14,998 nt of DNA from contig JAKALX010000039.1 in the NCBI GenBank assembly GCA_021823905.1, forward strand, positions 1 to 14,998, given 5' to 3'. A program made the translations under genes and the position numbers. Origin of the DNA: Chloroflexota bacterium (lineage in GTDB: Bacteria; Chloroflexota; Dehalococcoidia; Tepidiformales; Tepidiformaceae). The notes beneath the pieces were generated by a model. The model worked only from the letters and a program-made list of their open reading frames with translations. It was not told the DNA's origin and did not search any database. Within the stretch, counting starts at the first letter, position 1; every line of letters begins with the position of its first letter. Positions 8,099 through 14,458 of the stretch are shown piece after piece.

Positions 8099-8139
8099 TC
8101 GCTGCCGGGGCCGCCGTCCCCTCCCGGCCGCGGCAGCGA
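8099..8139 (+). other. Imperfect hairpin between the binding-protein and permease genes
   Basis: TCGCTGCCG (8099-8107) pairs with CGGCAGCGA (8131-8139); after one mismatch GGCCG pairs with CGGCC, giving a 14-of-15-pair stem with an 11-base loop. There is no T-run. Such stems after binding-protein genes often protect the upstream mRNA or reduce readthrough so that the binding protein outnumbers the permeases; that role here is inference. Confidence 0.55.
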
Positions 8140-8166
8140 GGCCCGATCCCCAAATGGAGGCCGTGT

Positions 8167-9114
8167 GTGTCTGCCTATGTCCTTGGTCGGCTCGCGTCTG
8201 CGTTCATCACTATTCTTGGCACGTCGTTCCTCGTCTACACCGCGGTGCGGTTTCTGCCGGGTAGTGCGGTAGACGTGATCGCTTCGACCAGCACCGTCGG
8301 CGGCCCACACGCAAAGGACAAGATTCGCCATGATCTTGGGCTCGACGAGTCCCTGCCCGTTGGCTACGTCCATTGGCTCAGCGACGTGGGCAGGGGCGAT
8401 TTTGGCAAGAGCCTGATTAACGGCCAGCCGATCGGCGCCTATATCAAGGAAGGGATCCCGGTCAGCATCGAGCTCGGCCTGATGTCGCTCTTCTTCGGCA
8501 TCGTGTTCGGTGTTCCGATCGGGGTGATATCCGCGGTCGCACAGGATTCGTGGCTGGACATCATCTTACGCACGCTGGCGATCCTGCTACTCGCCGTGCC
8601 GGGCTTCCTCATCGCGACAATCGTGATCGTGGTCTCTTCCCGGCTCTGGAACTGGAACCCGCCCATCACCTACATCAAGCTCGCGGATGATCCGATCCAC
8701 AACCTGGGCCAGTTCCTGCTGCCGGCGGTCATCCTCGGTTTCAGCTCCGCCGCGGCGCTCATGCGGTTCACGCGAACGGCGATGCTCGAAGTCTACCGGC
8801 AGGACTACGTGCGAACCGCCCGTGCCAAGGGGCTCAGCGAGCGCGTCGTCGTCCTCCGCCACGCGTTCAGAAACGCGATGGTGCCGATCCTCAGCGTGAT
8901 TGGCATCTTTCTTGCGTACATCGTCGGCGGGACCGTGATCTTCGAGCAGATCTTCCAGCTGCCGGGCGTCGGACGCTTCCTGCTTTCGGAGGTGAACACG
9001 CGGGACTATCCCGGCGTGCAGGCGATTTCACTTATCTTCGCAACGGTCGTGGTGCTGGTGAACCTGGCTACGGATCTCTCCTACACGTTCGTTGATCCGC
9101 GCGTGAGGTATTAG
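8167..9114 (+). CDS. ABC transporter permease, DppB/OppB type
   Basis: This 315-residue inner-membrane protein has the normal DppB layout: an N-terminal membrane helix (about 5-30), a periplasmic loop with the HDLGLDESLPVGYVHWL and GDFGKSLINGQPI motifs, then five more helices. The cytoplasmic EAA loop YVRTARAKGLSERVVVLRHA (about 214-233) is the ATPase docking site, and the ending LATDLSYTFVDPRVRY is typical. It forms a heterodimeric channel with the next gene's product. Start GTG 8167 has TGGAGG seven bases upstream. The stop is one base before the next gene's start, so the two permeases are translationally coupled. A hairpin separates it from the binding protein. Confidence 0.95.
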   Translation: MSAYVLGRLASAFITILGTSFLVYTAVRFLPGSAVDVIASTSTVGGPHAKDKIRHDLGLDESLPVGYVHWLSDVGRGDFGKSLINGQPIGAYIKEGIPVSIELGLMSLFFGIVFGVPIGVISAVAQDSWLDIILRTLAILLLAVPGFLIATIVIVVSSRLWNWNPPITYIKLADDPIHNLGQFLLPAVILGFSSAAALMRFTRTAMLEVYRQDYVRTARAKGLSERVVVLRHAFRNAMVPILSVIGIFLAYIVGGTVIFEQIFQLPGVGRFLLSEVNTRDYPGVQAISLIFATVVVLVNLATDLSYTFVDPRVRY

Positions 9115-9115
9115 C

Positions 9116-10039
9116 GTGGCGAACAGCACTCCAGCCGCGATTCTCGATCCGGGCGGGGTCATCGACGTAAAGCCGCGGCGCCCACGCCCGCTCCTCGTTC
9201 GCGTGCTGATCCAGCTCGTGCGCGAAAAACACCTGGGATTCTGGGGCGGCCTCGTACCGATCGTTCTGGTGATCCTCCTTGCGGTCTTCGCGTCCCAGAT
9301 CTCGCGCGGAGCCGCGCCGAACCACCAGGACGCCGACTCCCTCCTCAAGGGCCCGAATGCAGCGCACTGGCTGGGGACGGACGAATACGGGAGAGACGTC
9401 CTGTCTCGCGTCGCCCATGGTGCGCGCGTCTCGTTGCTCGTGGGGTTTATGTCGGTCCTTCTCGGAATCAGCGTTGCCACCGTGATCGGCATGGTCTCAG
9501 GCGGTTTCGGAGGCTGGGTTGACCTCGCGCTCCAGCGGGTGGTCGACGTGATCATGGCGTTCCCCTCGTTCGTCCTGATCCTCCTCATCGCCTCCATCCT
9601 CGGCCCCGGCGAACGGAATACGATCATCGCGATCGCCGTCTTCCTCGTGGCCGGTCCTTCGCGGGTGATACGCGCCCAGGTGCTGACGGTGAAACAGAAC
9701 ATGTATGTGGAGGCCGCGCGGTCGATAGGATGCTCCTACCCACGCGTCCTCCTGCGTCACATTCTCCCGAACGTCTTTGACGTCATCGTTGTCATTGTCA
9801 GCATTAACATCGCCTTTGCGATCATCACTGAGGCGGCGTTGAGCTTCCTCGGCCTGGGCATCCCGCCGCCGAACCCCGACTGGGGAGGAATGGTCAGCGG
9901 GACCGAGACCGCGTATCTGGCGAAGGCGCCGTGGATCATCGCCTCAGCGGGTAGCGTGCTCGCGATCACGGTCTTTGCATTCAACATGCTCGGTGACGCG
10001 CTGCGAGACATCCTCGATCCGCGCCTACGGCAGCTCTAA
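9116..10039 (+). CDS. ABC transporter permease, DppC/OppC type
   Basis: The 307-residue protein has a basic, proline-rich cytoplasmic N-terminus, a membrane helix at about 43-63, the family signature HWLGTDEYGRDVLSR (84-98), four to five further helices, the EAA docking loop MYVEAARSIGCSYPRVLLRH (196-215) and the standard ending MLGDALRDILDPRLRQL. It pairs with the preceding permease to move a ligand across the membrane using ATP hydrolysed by separate ATPases. Start GTG 9116 lies one base after the previous stop with no separate ribosome site, pointing to coupling. It is the last gene of the operon: no ATPase (DppD/DppF) gene follows, so the ATPases must be shared or encoded elsewhere. Confidence 0.95.
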   Translation: MANSTPAAILDPGGVIDVKPRRPRPLLVRVLIQLVREKHLGFWGGLVPIVLVILLAVFASQISRGAAPNHQDADSLLKGPNAAHWLGTDEYGRDVLSRVAHGARVSLLVGFMSVLLGISVATVIGMVSGGFGGWVDLALQRVVDVIMAFPSFVLILLIASILGPGERNTIIAIAVFLVAGPSRVIRAQVLTVKQNMYVEAARSIGCSYPRVLLRHILPNVFDVIVVIVSINIAFAIITEAALSFLGLGIPPPNPDWGGMVSGTETAYLAKAPWIIASAGSVLAITVFAFNMLGDALRDILDPRLRQL

Positions 10040-10248
10040 CGCCCTCGCCTGTCGCGGCCACGTTCGGGCGGCTCGCGCTGACGCACCGGGGCGGTGGGCG
10101 CGCCAGTCACGATGAGAAACCGTCGCTGGGCCGGGCATCAGCGCGCTGATCGGTTGGCTGCATTCGCGGGTTATCTCGCCCAGGGCAGCGCGGCCAGGCT
10201 ACGGTGGCCAGGTAAGGTGCGTCCGCCATCCTCCCTGGCAGGCATTAC
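10040..10248. other. Non-coding stretch after the ABC operon
   Basis: I see no credible gene here. Open frames in this part lack ribosome sites and have composition like random GC-rich DNA. It leads into the terminator hairpin at 10249-10275 and is probably 3' untranslated sequence of the operon. Confidence 0.6.
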
Positions 10249-10276
10249 AAGAGGCCCTCGTGACGAGGGCCTCTTT
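10249..10276. terminator. Rho-independent-like terminator hairpin, possibly bidirectional
   Basis: AAGAGGCCCTCG and CGAGGGCCTCTT form a perfect 12-bp stem around a TGA loop, followed on the plus strand by TTTGCTT. It lies about 210 bases after the last permease gene on the plus strand and 66 bases after the possible small gene at 10342-10434 on the minus strand. The U-run is short in both directions, so terminator strength is uncertain. Confidence 0.7.
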
Positions 10277-10341
10277 GCTTGGGGCGAAGCGCAGACGACG
10301 GGACGATGTGGTTCCCGCCCTGCCAGCAGCGAGGTCACGAG

Positions 10342-10434
10342 TCAGCTGTGGCGGCGGGTCGTCCGGTAGGCCACAAAGACGCCGACGGGCAGAGACCCGA
10401 GGGCGAGCAGCGCGAGAAGCGCCAGGACTGTCAT
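10342..10434 (-). CDS. Possible 30-residue single-pass membrane peptide
   Basis: ATG 10434-10432 opens a 30-codon frame ending in TGA at 10344-10342. The peptide is MTVLALLALLALGSLPVGVF followed by VAYRTTRRHS: one hydrophobic helix (about 2-22) and a basic tail that would sit in the cytoplasm. An AGAAGG ribosome site lies six bases upstream. On the same strand CCGACA and TATAAG (10473-10468 and 10450-10445) are spaced 17 bases, and the hairpin at 10249-10275 lies downstream. The unit thus looks self-contained. The same frame extends upstream to 10596, but that extension looks non-coding. It resembles the size class of small regulatory membrane peptides, but I recognise no family. It could still be chance; conservation would decide. 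Confidence 0.5.
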   Translation of the reverse strand: MTVLALLALLALGSLPVGVFVAYRTTRRHS

Positions 10435-10444
10435 ATCGAACCTT

Positions 10445-10473
10445 CTTATATTTGAAATAAGATTCCCTGTCGG
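10445..10473 (-). promoter_or_regulatory. Candidate promoter of the small membrane peptide gene
   Basis: On the minus strand CCGACA (4 of 6) and TATAAG (5 of 6) are 17 bases apart in an unusually AT-rich patch that also forms the imperfect palindrome CTTATATTTGAAATAAG (10445-10461). A start near 10438 would leave a leader of only a few bases, so the mRNA would be almost leaderless; alternatively the gene is read from miaB and uses the AGAAGG site. Confidence 0.4.
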
Positions 10474-10515
10474 CCAGAGCCTAGCGCGCCGCCTGGCGAG
10501 AAACAGGAGACCATC

Positions 10516-10533
10516 GGCCCAGATCTTTGGGCC
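10516..10533. other. Hairpin downstream of miaB
   Basis: GGCCCA and TGGGCC form a 6-bp stem with a 6-base loop about 100 bases past the miaB stop. No T-run follows on the minus strand, so a terminator role is doubtful. The rest of 10474-10635 shows nothing recognisable. Confidence 0.3.
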
Positions 10534-10635
10534 TATGTGGCCATGCGCCGCGCGCAGACAGCCGGGCCGGGGATCACTCGATCGCCAACTGGACAAAGGG
10601 TCGCGAGGGCGTCGCCTCTGCGAGGCAGCCGGGAC

Positions 10636-11928
10636 TCAGGCGAGAACGAGCGCGTCGCGGGGCATCCCGCGCAACGAAAACGGCCCGGCGTGGTCGATTC
10701 GCACGCCGACGAGAGAGCCTGCGCGAACCGGCGTGTCAACATGCACGAGCTTGCCAGTCCTCGTCCGGCCGAACGGCTGCTCGCCGCGCACGCCTTCAAC
10801 CAGGATCTCCTGCACGGAGCCGACGTACGTCGTGTTGATCTCCTGCGAGATACGCGCCTCGATCTCCTCGACACGGCGAAGGCGGCGCGCCTTTTCGGCC
10901 GCGAGCACGTCGTCATCGAGTGTCCGGAAGGCGATCGTCCCGGGACGCGGGGAGTAGGCAGCGACGTGGACCTTGTCGAACCGAAGCCGCTCGAGCAGTT
11001 CGCAGGTCTCCTCGAAATCCGCCTCGGTCTCGCCGGGGTAGCCAACGATCACATCGGTCGTGATGCCCGCGTTGGGCATCAGCGCGCGCAGCTCGGCGAT
11101 CTTCTCCAGGTACTCGGCCTTCGTGTAGCCGCGGCGCATCGACTCGAGCACCCGGTCGCTTCCTGCCTGGAAGGGCAGGGAGAAGCACTCCATGACCTTC
11201 GGCAGCTCGGCCACGGCTTCGAGGATGCGGTGCGTCATGTCCTTCGGGTAGGAGGTGAGGAAGCGAATGCGAGCGAGTCTGGCGAGCGCGGAGAGCTCGC
11301 GCATGAGATCACCGAGGTCGGGCTGGCCGCCGAGATCGTGGCCGTAGGCTTCAACCGTCTGGCCGAGGAGGGTGACTTCGCGCACGCCGTTAACGGTGAG
11401 GTAGGCGACCTCGCGGACGATCTCGTCCATCGGGCGGCTCTTCTCGCGGCCGCGGCGGTAGGGAACAATGCAGTAGGTGCAGAACTTGTTGCATCCGTGG
11501 ACGATCGGGACGTAGGCGGCCGGCCCTTCGGGAACCGCATAAGTAGCCGGCCAGAATTCGCCGCCGAGATCCTCGGCCGGCGCCTCGACGAGCTCCATGA
11601 TCGGGTCGAACTGCTGCGGCCGCGCGAAAACGTCGACCTGGGGGAAGCGCTTCCGCAGATCGTCGGTCTTGAGGCCGACCATGCAGCCCATGAGCGCGAC
11701 CTTGAGGCCAGGCTTCTCGCGCTTCAGCTCGCGCACGCGCCCGAGCTTCGAATAGGCGCGGTCCTCCGCGTGCTGGCGGACGCTGCAGGTGTTCAATACG
11801 ACAACGTCGGCGCGCTCGATGCGATCGGTGGCCTTGAGCCCGAGGCGCTCGAATCCGGCGGCCAGCTTTTCGCTGTCCGCCTGGTTCATCTGGCAGCCGA
11901 CGGTCCAAAGGTAGTATCTGGTGGTCAT
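10636..11928 (-). CDS. miaB: tRNA-2-methylthio-N6-dimethylallyladenosine synthase (MiaB)
   Basis: The 430-residue protein is a radical-SAM methylthiotransferase that adds a methylthio group to i6A37 of tRNAs reading UNN codons. The N-terminal UPF0004 domain shows the three cysteines of the auxiliary 4Fe-4S cluster: Cys12 (VGCQMNQADSE), Cys48 (NTCSVRQHAE) and Cys82 (LMGCM). The radical-SAM core has CNKFCTYC (Cys146, 150, 153) followed by IVPYRRGREKSRP, a MiaB signature. The C-terminal 65 or so residues fit the TRAM RNA-binding domain. The usual GQNVNSY motif reads GQTVEAYG here. The start ATG 11928 fits the family start but has no good ribosome site. A tRNA-Ser gene ends 31 bases upstream on the same strand, so the two may share a transcript that is split by tRNA processing (inference). 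Confidence 0.96.
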   Translation of the reverse strand: MTTRYYLWTVGCQMNQADSEKLAAGFERLGLKATDRIERADVVVLNTCSVRQHAEDRAYSKLGRVRELKREKPGLKVALMGCMVGLKTDDLRKRFPQVDVFARPQQFDPIMELVEAPAEDLGGEFWPATYAVPEGPAAYVPIVHGCNKFCTYCIVPYRRGREKSRPMDEIVREVAYLTVNGVREVTLLGQTVEAYGHDLGGQPDLGDLMRELSALARLARIRFLTSYPKDMTHRILEAVAELPKVMECFSLPFQAGSDRVLESMRRGYTKAEYLEKIAELRALMPNAGITTDVIVGYPGETEADFEETCELLERLRFDKVHVAAYSPRPGTIAFRTLDDDVLAAEKARRLRRVEEIEARISQEINTTYVGSVQEILVEGVRGEQPFGRTRTGKLVHVDTPVRAGSLVGVRIDHAGPFSLRGMPRDALVLA

Positions 11929-11959
11929 GCGCGTTGCCGGGAAAATGGCTGGTGGAAAG

Positions 11960-12052
11960 TGGCGGAGGGGGAGGGATTCGAACCCTCGACTGAGCTAAAC
12001 ACCCAGTAAGCGCTTAGCAGGCGCCCGCACTCGGCCACTATGCGACCCCTCC
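11960..12052 (-). tRNA. tRNA-Ser(GCU)
   Basis: On the minus strand the 93-base gene folds as a class II tRNA. The acceptor stem is GGAGGGG/CCCCTCC with discriminator G and an encoded CCA (11962-11960). The anticodon loop CTGCTAA carries GCT (12018-12016), reading AGC and AGU serine codons. A long variable arm with ACTG...CAGT pairing and a T-arm GAGGG-TTCGAAT-CCCTC are present. The long variable arm is the serine hallmark. Confidence 0.97.
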
Positions 12053-12064
12053 GTGCAGAAGGTC

Positions 12065-12094
12065 ATTGTAGGGGCGGGCCGTTAGTTTGGTCAC
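12065..12094 (-). promoter_or_regulatory. Candidate promoter of the tRNA-Ser (and perhaps miaB) unit
   Basis: On the minus strand GTGACC (12094-12089, 4 of 6) and TACAAT (12070-12065, 5 of 6) are separated by 18 bases. Transcription would start near 12058, about six bases before the mature tRNA end. Confidence 0.6.
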
Positions 12095-12343
12095 GCCGCG
12101 GCCGAGCAGCGAACCGCGTGCGAGCCGGCGCTCCTGCGAACAACCTTCCAAGGACCGAGACACCCGACCTTGGGCGCATCCAGCATTCCGGGGCGTATCC
12201 CGTAGTCGCCAACCGAGGGTGGTGCGATCTCGCGTTGATACTCACGATGCTGCTCGGTTCGAACCAACGAGCTCTGCCGCGACGTTGAGCTGCACCAGCA
12301 GCCTGCTCCCATTCGCTATTGGACGGCACTCCGGCCTGGCATC
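12095..12343. other. Intergenic stretch between the tRNA-Ser promoter and the beta-helix gene
   Basis: I see no supported gene. Several open frames cross it but have no ribosome site. A palindrome GGTTCGAACC at 12256-12265 resembles a tRNA T-arm, yet no acceptor or anticodon arm goes with it. Composition becomes AT-rich from about 12340, marking the start of the next promoter. Confidence 0.5.
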
Positions 12344-12344
12344 T

Positions 12345-12361
12345 TTAACTCTATCTTAACT
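12345..12361 (+). promoter_or_regulatory. Direct repeats TTAACT-N5-TTAACT, PHO-box-like regulator site
   Basis: Two exact TTAACT hexamers (12345-12350 and 12356-12361) are set 11 bases apart, one helical turn; TTGACG follows at 12366-12371. Tandem direct repeats of this size and period are the binding pattern of OmpR/PhoB-family response regulators and resemble the TTAACA repeats of the Bacillus PhoP box. The second repeat overlaps the -35 position for the TACAAT box at 12376-12381, as in PhoB-activated promoters. The regulator is not identified. Confidence 0.45.
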
Positions 12362-12365
12362 ATTG

Positions 12366-12395
12366 TTGACGCAAATACAATTCGCGTGCTATTAG
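12366..12395 (+). promoter_or_regulatory. Candidate promoter(s) of the beta-helix protein gene
   Basis: Two readings are possible: TTGACG (12366-12371) with TATTAG (12390-12395) at 18-base spacing, or the better -10 box TACAAT (12376-12381) without a good -35 and dependent on the upstream repeats. Either gives a leader of roughly 40-60 bases. Confidence 0.45.
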
Positions 12396-12446
12396 TCCGT
12401 CCGAATTTTGGTATAGCGCGATTCTATCGTGAGAAGGACAATCCAG

Positions 12447-13772
12447 GTGCGCATGCGATGGGCCGTTGCCGTGACGTTCTCCGCACTCTTGCTGGCTATG
12501 CTGGGCGTGCCTGCGACACAGGTGGCGGCGCAAACGCCACCTGGCCTGACCGTCGCGCCTGGTGGCACCGACACCACCACCTGTGGAGCCGCGACGAGTC
12601 CCTGTAAGACCATCACCCAGGCTCTGGCCAACGCTCCCGCTGGCGCGACCATCACCGTGCAGAGCGGCACCTACCCGGAGATGGTCGTCGTTTCGAAGCA
12701 GGTAGCGCTTCTCGGCCAGCAAGCCACCATCGACGCCACCGGGCTCGTCAACGGCATCCTTCTGAAAGCCTCGGACAGCACCGTGAGCGGCTTCACCGTC
12801 CGGAACGCCCAGGGCGAAGGCATCGTTGCCATGTCCGTTTCGAACGTGACCATCAGCTACAACGTTGTGCTCAACAACGACAAGGGCGCGCACACGAACG
12901 TTACCAGGGAATGCCAGGATGCTGGCCCCGTGCCGGGTGACTGCGGAGAGGGCCTGCACCTGATGAGCGTGGCGAACTCAAGGATCTTCAACAACGATGT
13001 CGAGCACAACGTCGGTGGCTTGCTGGTAACCGACGAGCTTGGCCCGACCCACGGCAACGTGATCTCCAACAACACGGTCTCGAACAACGCCGAGGACTGT
13101 GGCATCACGCTCGCGTCGCACAACGCCCAGGCGCTTTCCGCCACCGGCCACCGGCAGCCCGAGAGGGGCGGCGTCTATAGCAACCGCGTCGACGGGAATA
13201 CCGTCGCGAGCAACGGTGACGGTGGGGTCGGCATTTTCGCCCCGTTCCCCGGCGCTTCGGCCTACGACAATACCGTCTCGAATAACTCGATCAGCGGGAA
13301 CGGCATGCCGGGGATCGCCGTACATTCTCATGCGCCAAACCAGGACATGAACGGCAACACCTTTGTCAACAACACGATCGCCAAGAACAACGTGACCGGC
13401 GACACGGATGCGGGGGACATGCAGACGACGGGCATCCTCCTTTCGTCGGCCGTCGGGCCGATCACGGGGACGACCATCAGCGGGAACCAGATCAGCGACA
13501 ACGCGTTTGGCATCTGGGTCACCGCGAACGTCGCGACGACCGGATTTGCAGGCAATACCTTCACAGGCGTGGGCGCCGAGCTTCAGGTGCAGCGGCCGGC
13601 TAGGCCGGCTGCCCCGGCTCCGCCCAGGACAGGTGACGGCGTCGGGCCGGGGGCGTCCAGCTCGTTCAATTCCGACCTCGCGGTGATCGGCGGATTCACG
13701 CTGATTCTCGGGGCCGGTGGCATCGCCGCGACCTGGATGAACGCCCGGCGCAGGCGCTCGGCGCCTCGCTGA
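12447..13772 (+). CDS. Secreted parallel beta-helix (pectin-lyase-like) surface protein with C-terminal anchor
   Basis: The 441-residue protein starts MRMRWAVAVTFSALLLAMLG, a Sec signal peptide probably cleaved near Ala28 (QVAAQ). The start GTG 12447 has AGAAGGA eight bases upstream; GTG 12429, six codons earlier, has no site. Residues 34-75 (TVAPGGTDTTTC through ITVQSGTYPE) match the DUF1565-like opening of right-handed beta-helix proteins. Residues about 95-375 are rich in short repeats with Asn-Asn or Asn-x-Val turns (VISNNTVSNN, NTVASN, TVSNNSISGN, NTFVNNTIAKNN), typical of PbH1 coils. Paired cysteines (46/53, 156/166) may form disulfides. After a Pro/Ala-rich linker come PPRTGDG (392-398), a hydrophobic helix (410-430) and ARRRR, resembling a sortase sorting signal or plain membrane anchor. 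No catalytic residues are recognisable, so polysaccharide binding, cleavage or adhesion are all open. Confidence 0.85.
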   Translation: MRMRWAVAVTFSALLLAMLGVPATQVAAQTPPGLTVAPGGTDTTTCGAATSPCKTITQALANAPAGATITVQSGTYPEMVVVSKQVALLGQQATIDATGLVNGILLKASDSTVSGFTVRNAQGEGIVAMSVSNVTISYNVVLNNDKGAHTNVTRECQDAGPVPGDCGEGLHLMSVANSRIFNNDVEHNVGGLLVTDELGPTHGNVISNNTVSNNAEDCGITLASHNAQALSATGHRQPERGGVYSNRVDGNTVASNGDGGVGIFAPFPGASAYDNTVSNNSISGNGMPGIAVHSHAPNQDMNGNTFVNNTIAKNNVTGDTDAGDMQTTGILLSSAVGPITGTTISGNQISDNAFGIWVTANVATTGFAGNTFTGVGAELQVQRPARPAAPAPPRTGDGVGPGASSSFNSDLAVIGGFTLILGAGGIAATWMNARRRRSAPR

Positions 13773-13840
13773 TCCCGGGGGCGCAATCCGCGCTTCTTCG
13801 GCCGAAAGTACGTCACGGGACCTATCGAGGAGGATGGCCA

Positions 13841-14458
13841 GTGGTTCAAGGCACGCAAGCGATGGCCTCTATTGGGCCTGGTCACGCAGCGCAGCCGCCT
13901 GCGGCGCCAGAGTTCCAGATAGTGCCCCTCCGGGGCCTCCCGATCGTCGCCCTCGTGCTCGTGGCCCTCGTCGTCGCAATTGTTGGCAACTGGCTGTGGG
14001 CGCTCGATTTCTTCCATGTTGCCGGTGGCGGGCTCTGGACCGGTATCGACCTCTTCGTCGGCCTCGTGATCGGACCGATCATTGGACGCATGTCTGTCGA
14101 GTCGCGCGTTGAGTTTTCCATCCGGTTCATGCCGAAGATGCTCCTGATCATGCCGACGCTGGTCACCGTGACGCTAGCGTCGGGCTGGCAGCTTGGCCGG
14201 AGACTCGGCGATCTTGCCGTCGAGTACCCCCAGCATTGGTGGCTGACCGCCTCGTACGTCGTCGTTGGGGTGATGGCCGTAATCGCGCTGGGCGTCCTTG
14301 AGCCGGCGAACCTCGGCGTGCTGTTCGAGCTCAAGAAGCCGGAGCCCGACGGAGAACTCATTGGCCGCCTGATGCGCCGCTTCGTCTACACAGCCGGCAT
14401 CACCGGCGTGATGCAGCTTGCCACGCTGGTGATCATGACGAAGGTCGCAACATGGTAG
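13841..14458 (+). CDS. Multi-pass membrane protein, possibly CopD/DUF2269-like
   Basis: The 205-residue protein has a 25-residue Pro/Ala-rich cytoplasmic or external head and about five membrane helices (32-58, 62-82, 99-117, 133-155, 183-203). The motif ALDFFHVAGGGLWTGIDLFVG, with His59 before a glycine run, resembles helical membrane families of the CopD/DUF2269 kind, where the histidine could bind haem or metal. That link is pattern-based and unsure. Start GTG 13841 has GAGGAGGA seven bases upstream; the overlapping ATG at 13834 is in another frame. The gene lies 68 bases after the beta-helix gene on the same strand. Its stop overlaps the start of the next gene by 7 bases, so the two membrane proteins are co-translated and probably act together. 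Confidence 0.8.
   Translation: MVQGTQAMASIGPGHAAQPPAAPEFQIVPLRGLPIVALVLVALVVAIVGNWLWALDFFHVAGGGLWTGIDLFVGLVIGPIIGRMSVESRVEFSIRFMPKMLLIMPTLVTVTLASGWQLGRRLGDLAVEYPQHWWLTASYVVVGVMAVIALGVLEPANLGVLFELKKPEPDGELIGRLMRRFVYTAGITGVMQLATLVIMTKVATW

Noticed and set aside
9778..9785. A third TGACGTCA core inside the second permease gene
   Set aside because: Only the 8-bp centre matches; it encodes the ordinary Phe-Asp-Val-Ile stretch and no promoter lies nearby, so chance is likely.
10094..10369. Open frame of 91 codons after the permease genes
   Set aside because: No ribosome site, crosses the terminator hairpin, and its composition looks non-coding.
10537..12009. 490-codon open frame opposite miaB running into the tRNA gene
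   Set aside because: It is the antisense shadow of miaB, has no family motif and overlaps the tRNA-Ser gene.
11960..12052. Functional link between MiaB and the neighbouring tRNA-Ser(GCU)
   Set aside because: MiaB acts on tRNAs with A36 that read UNN codons; this tRNA has U36, so it should not be a substrate. The link, if any, is transcriptional.
12256..12265. GGTTCGAACC palindrome resembling a tRNA T-arm, considered as a tRNA relic or attachment site
   Set aside because: No matching acceptor stem, anticodon arm, integrase gene or second copy was seen.
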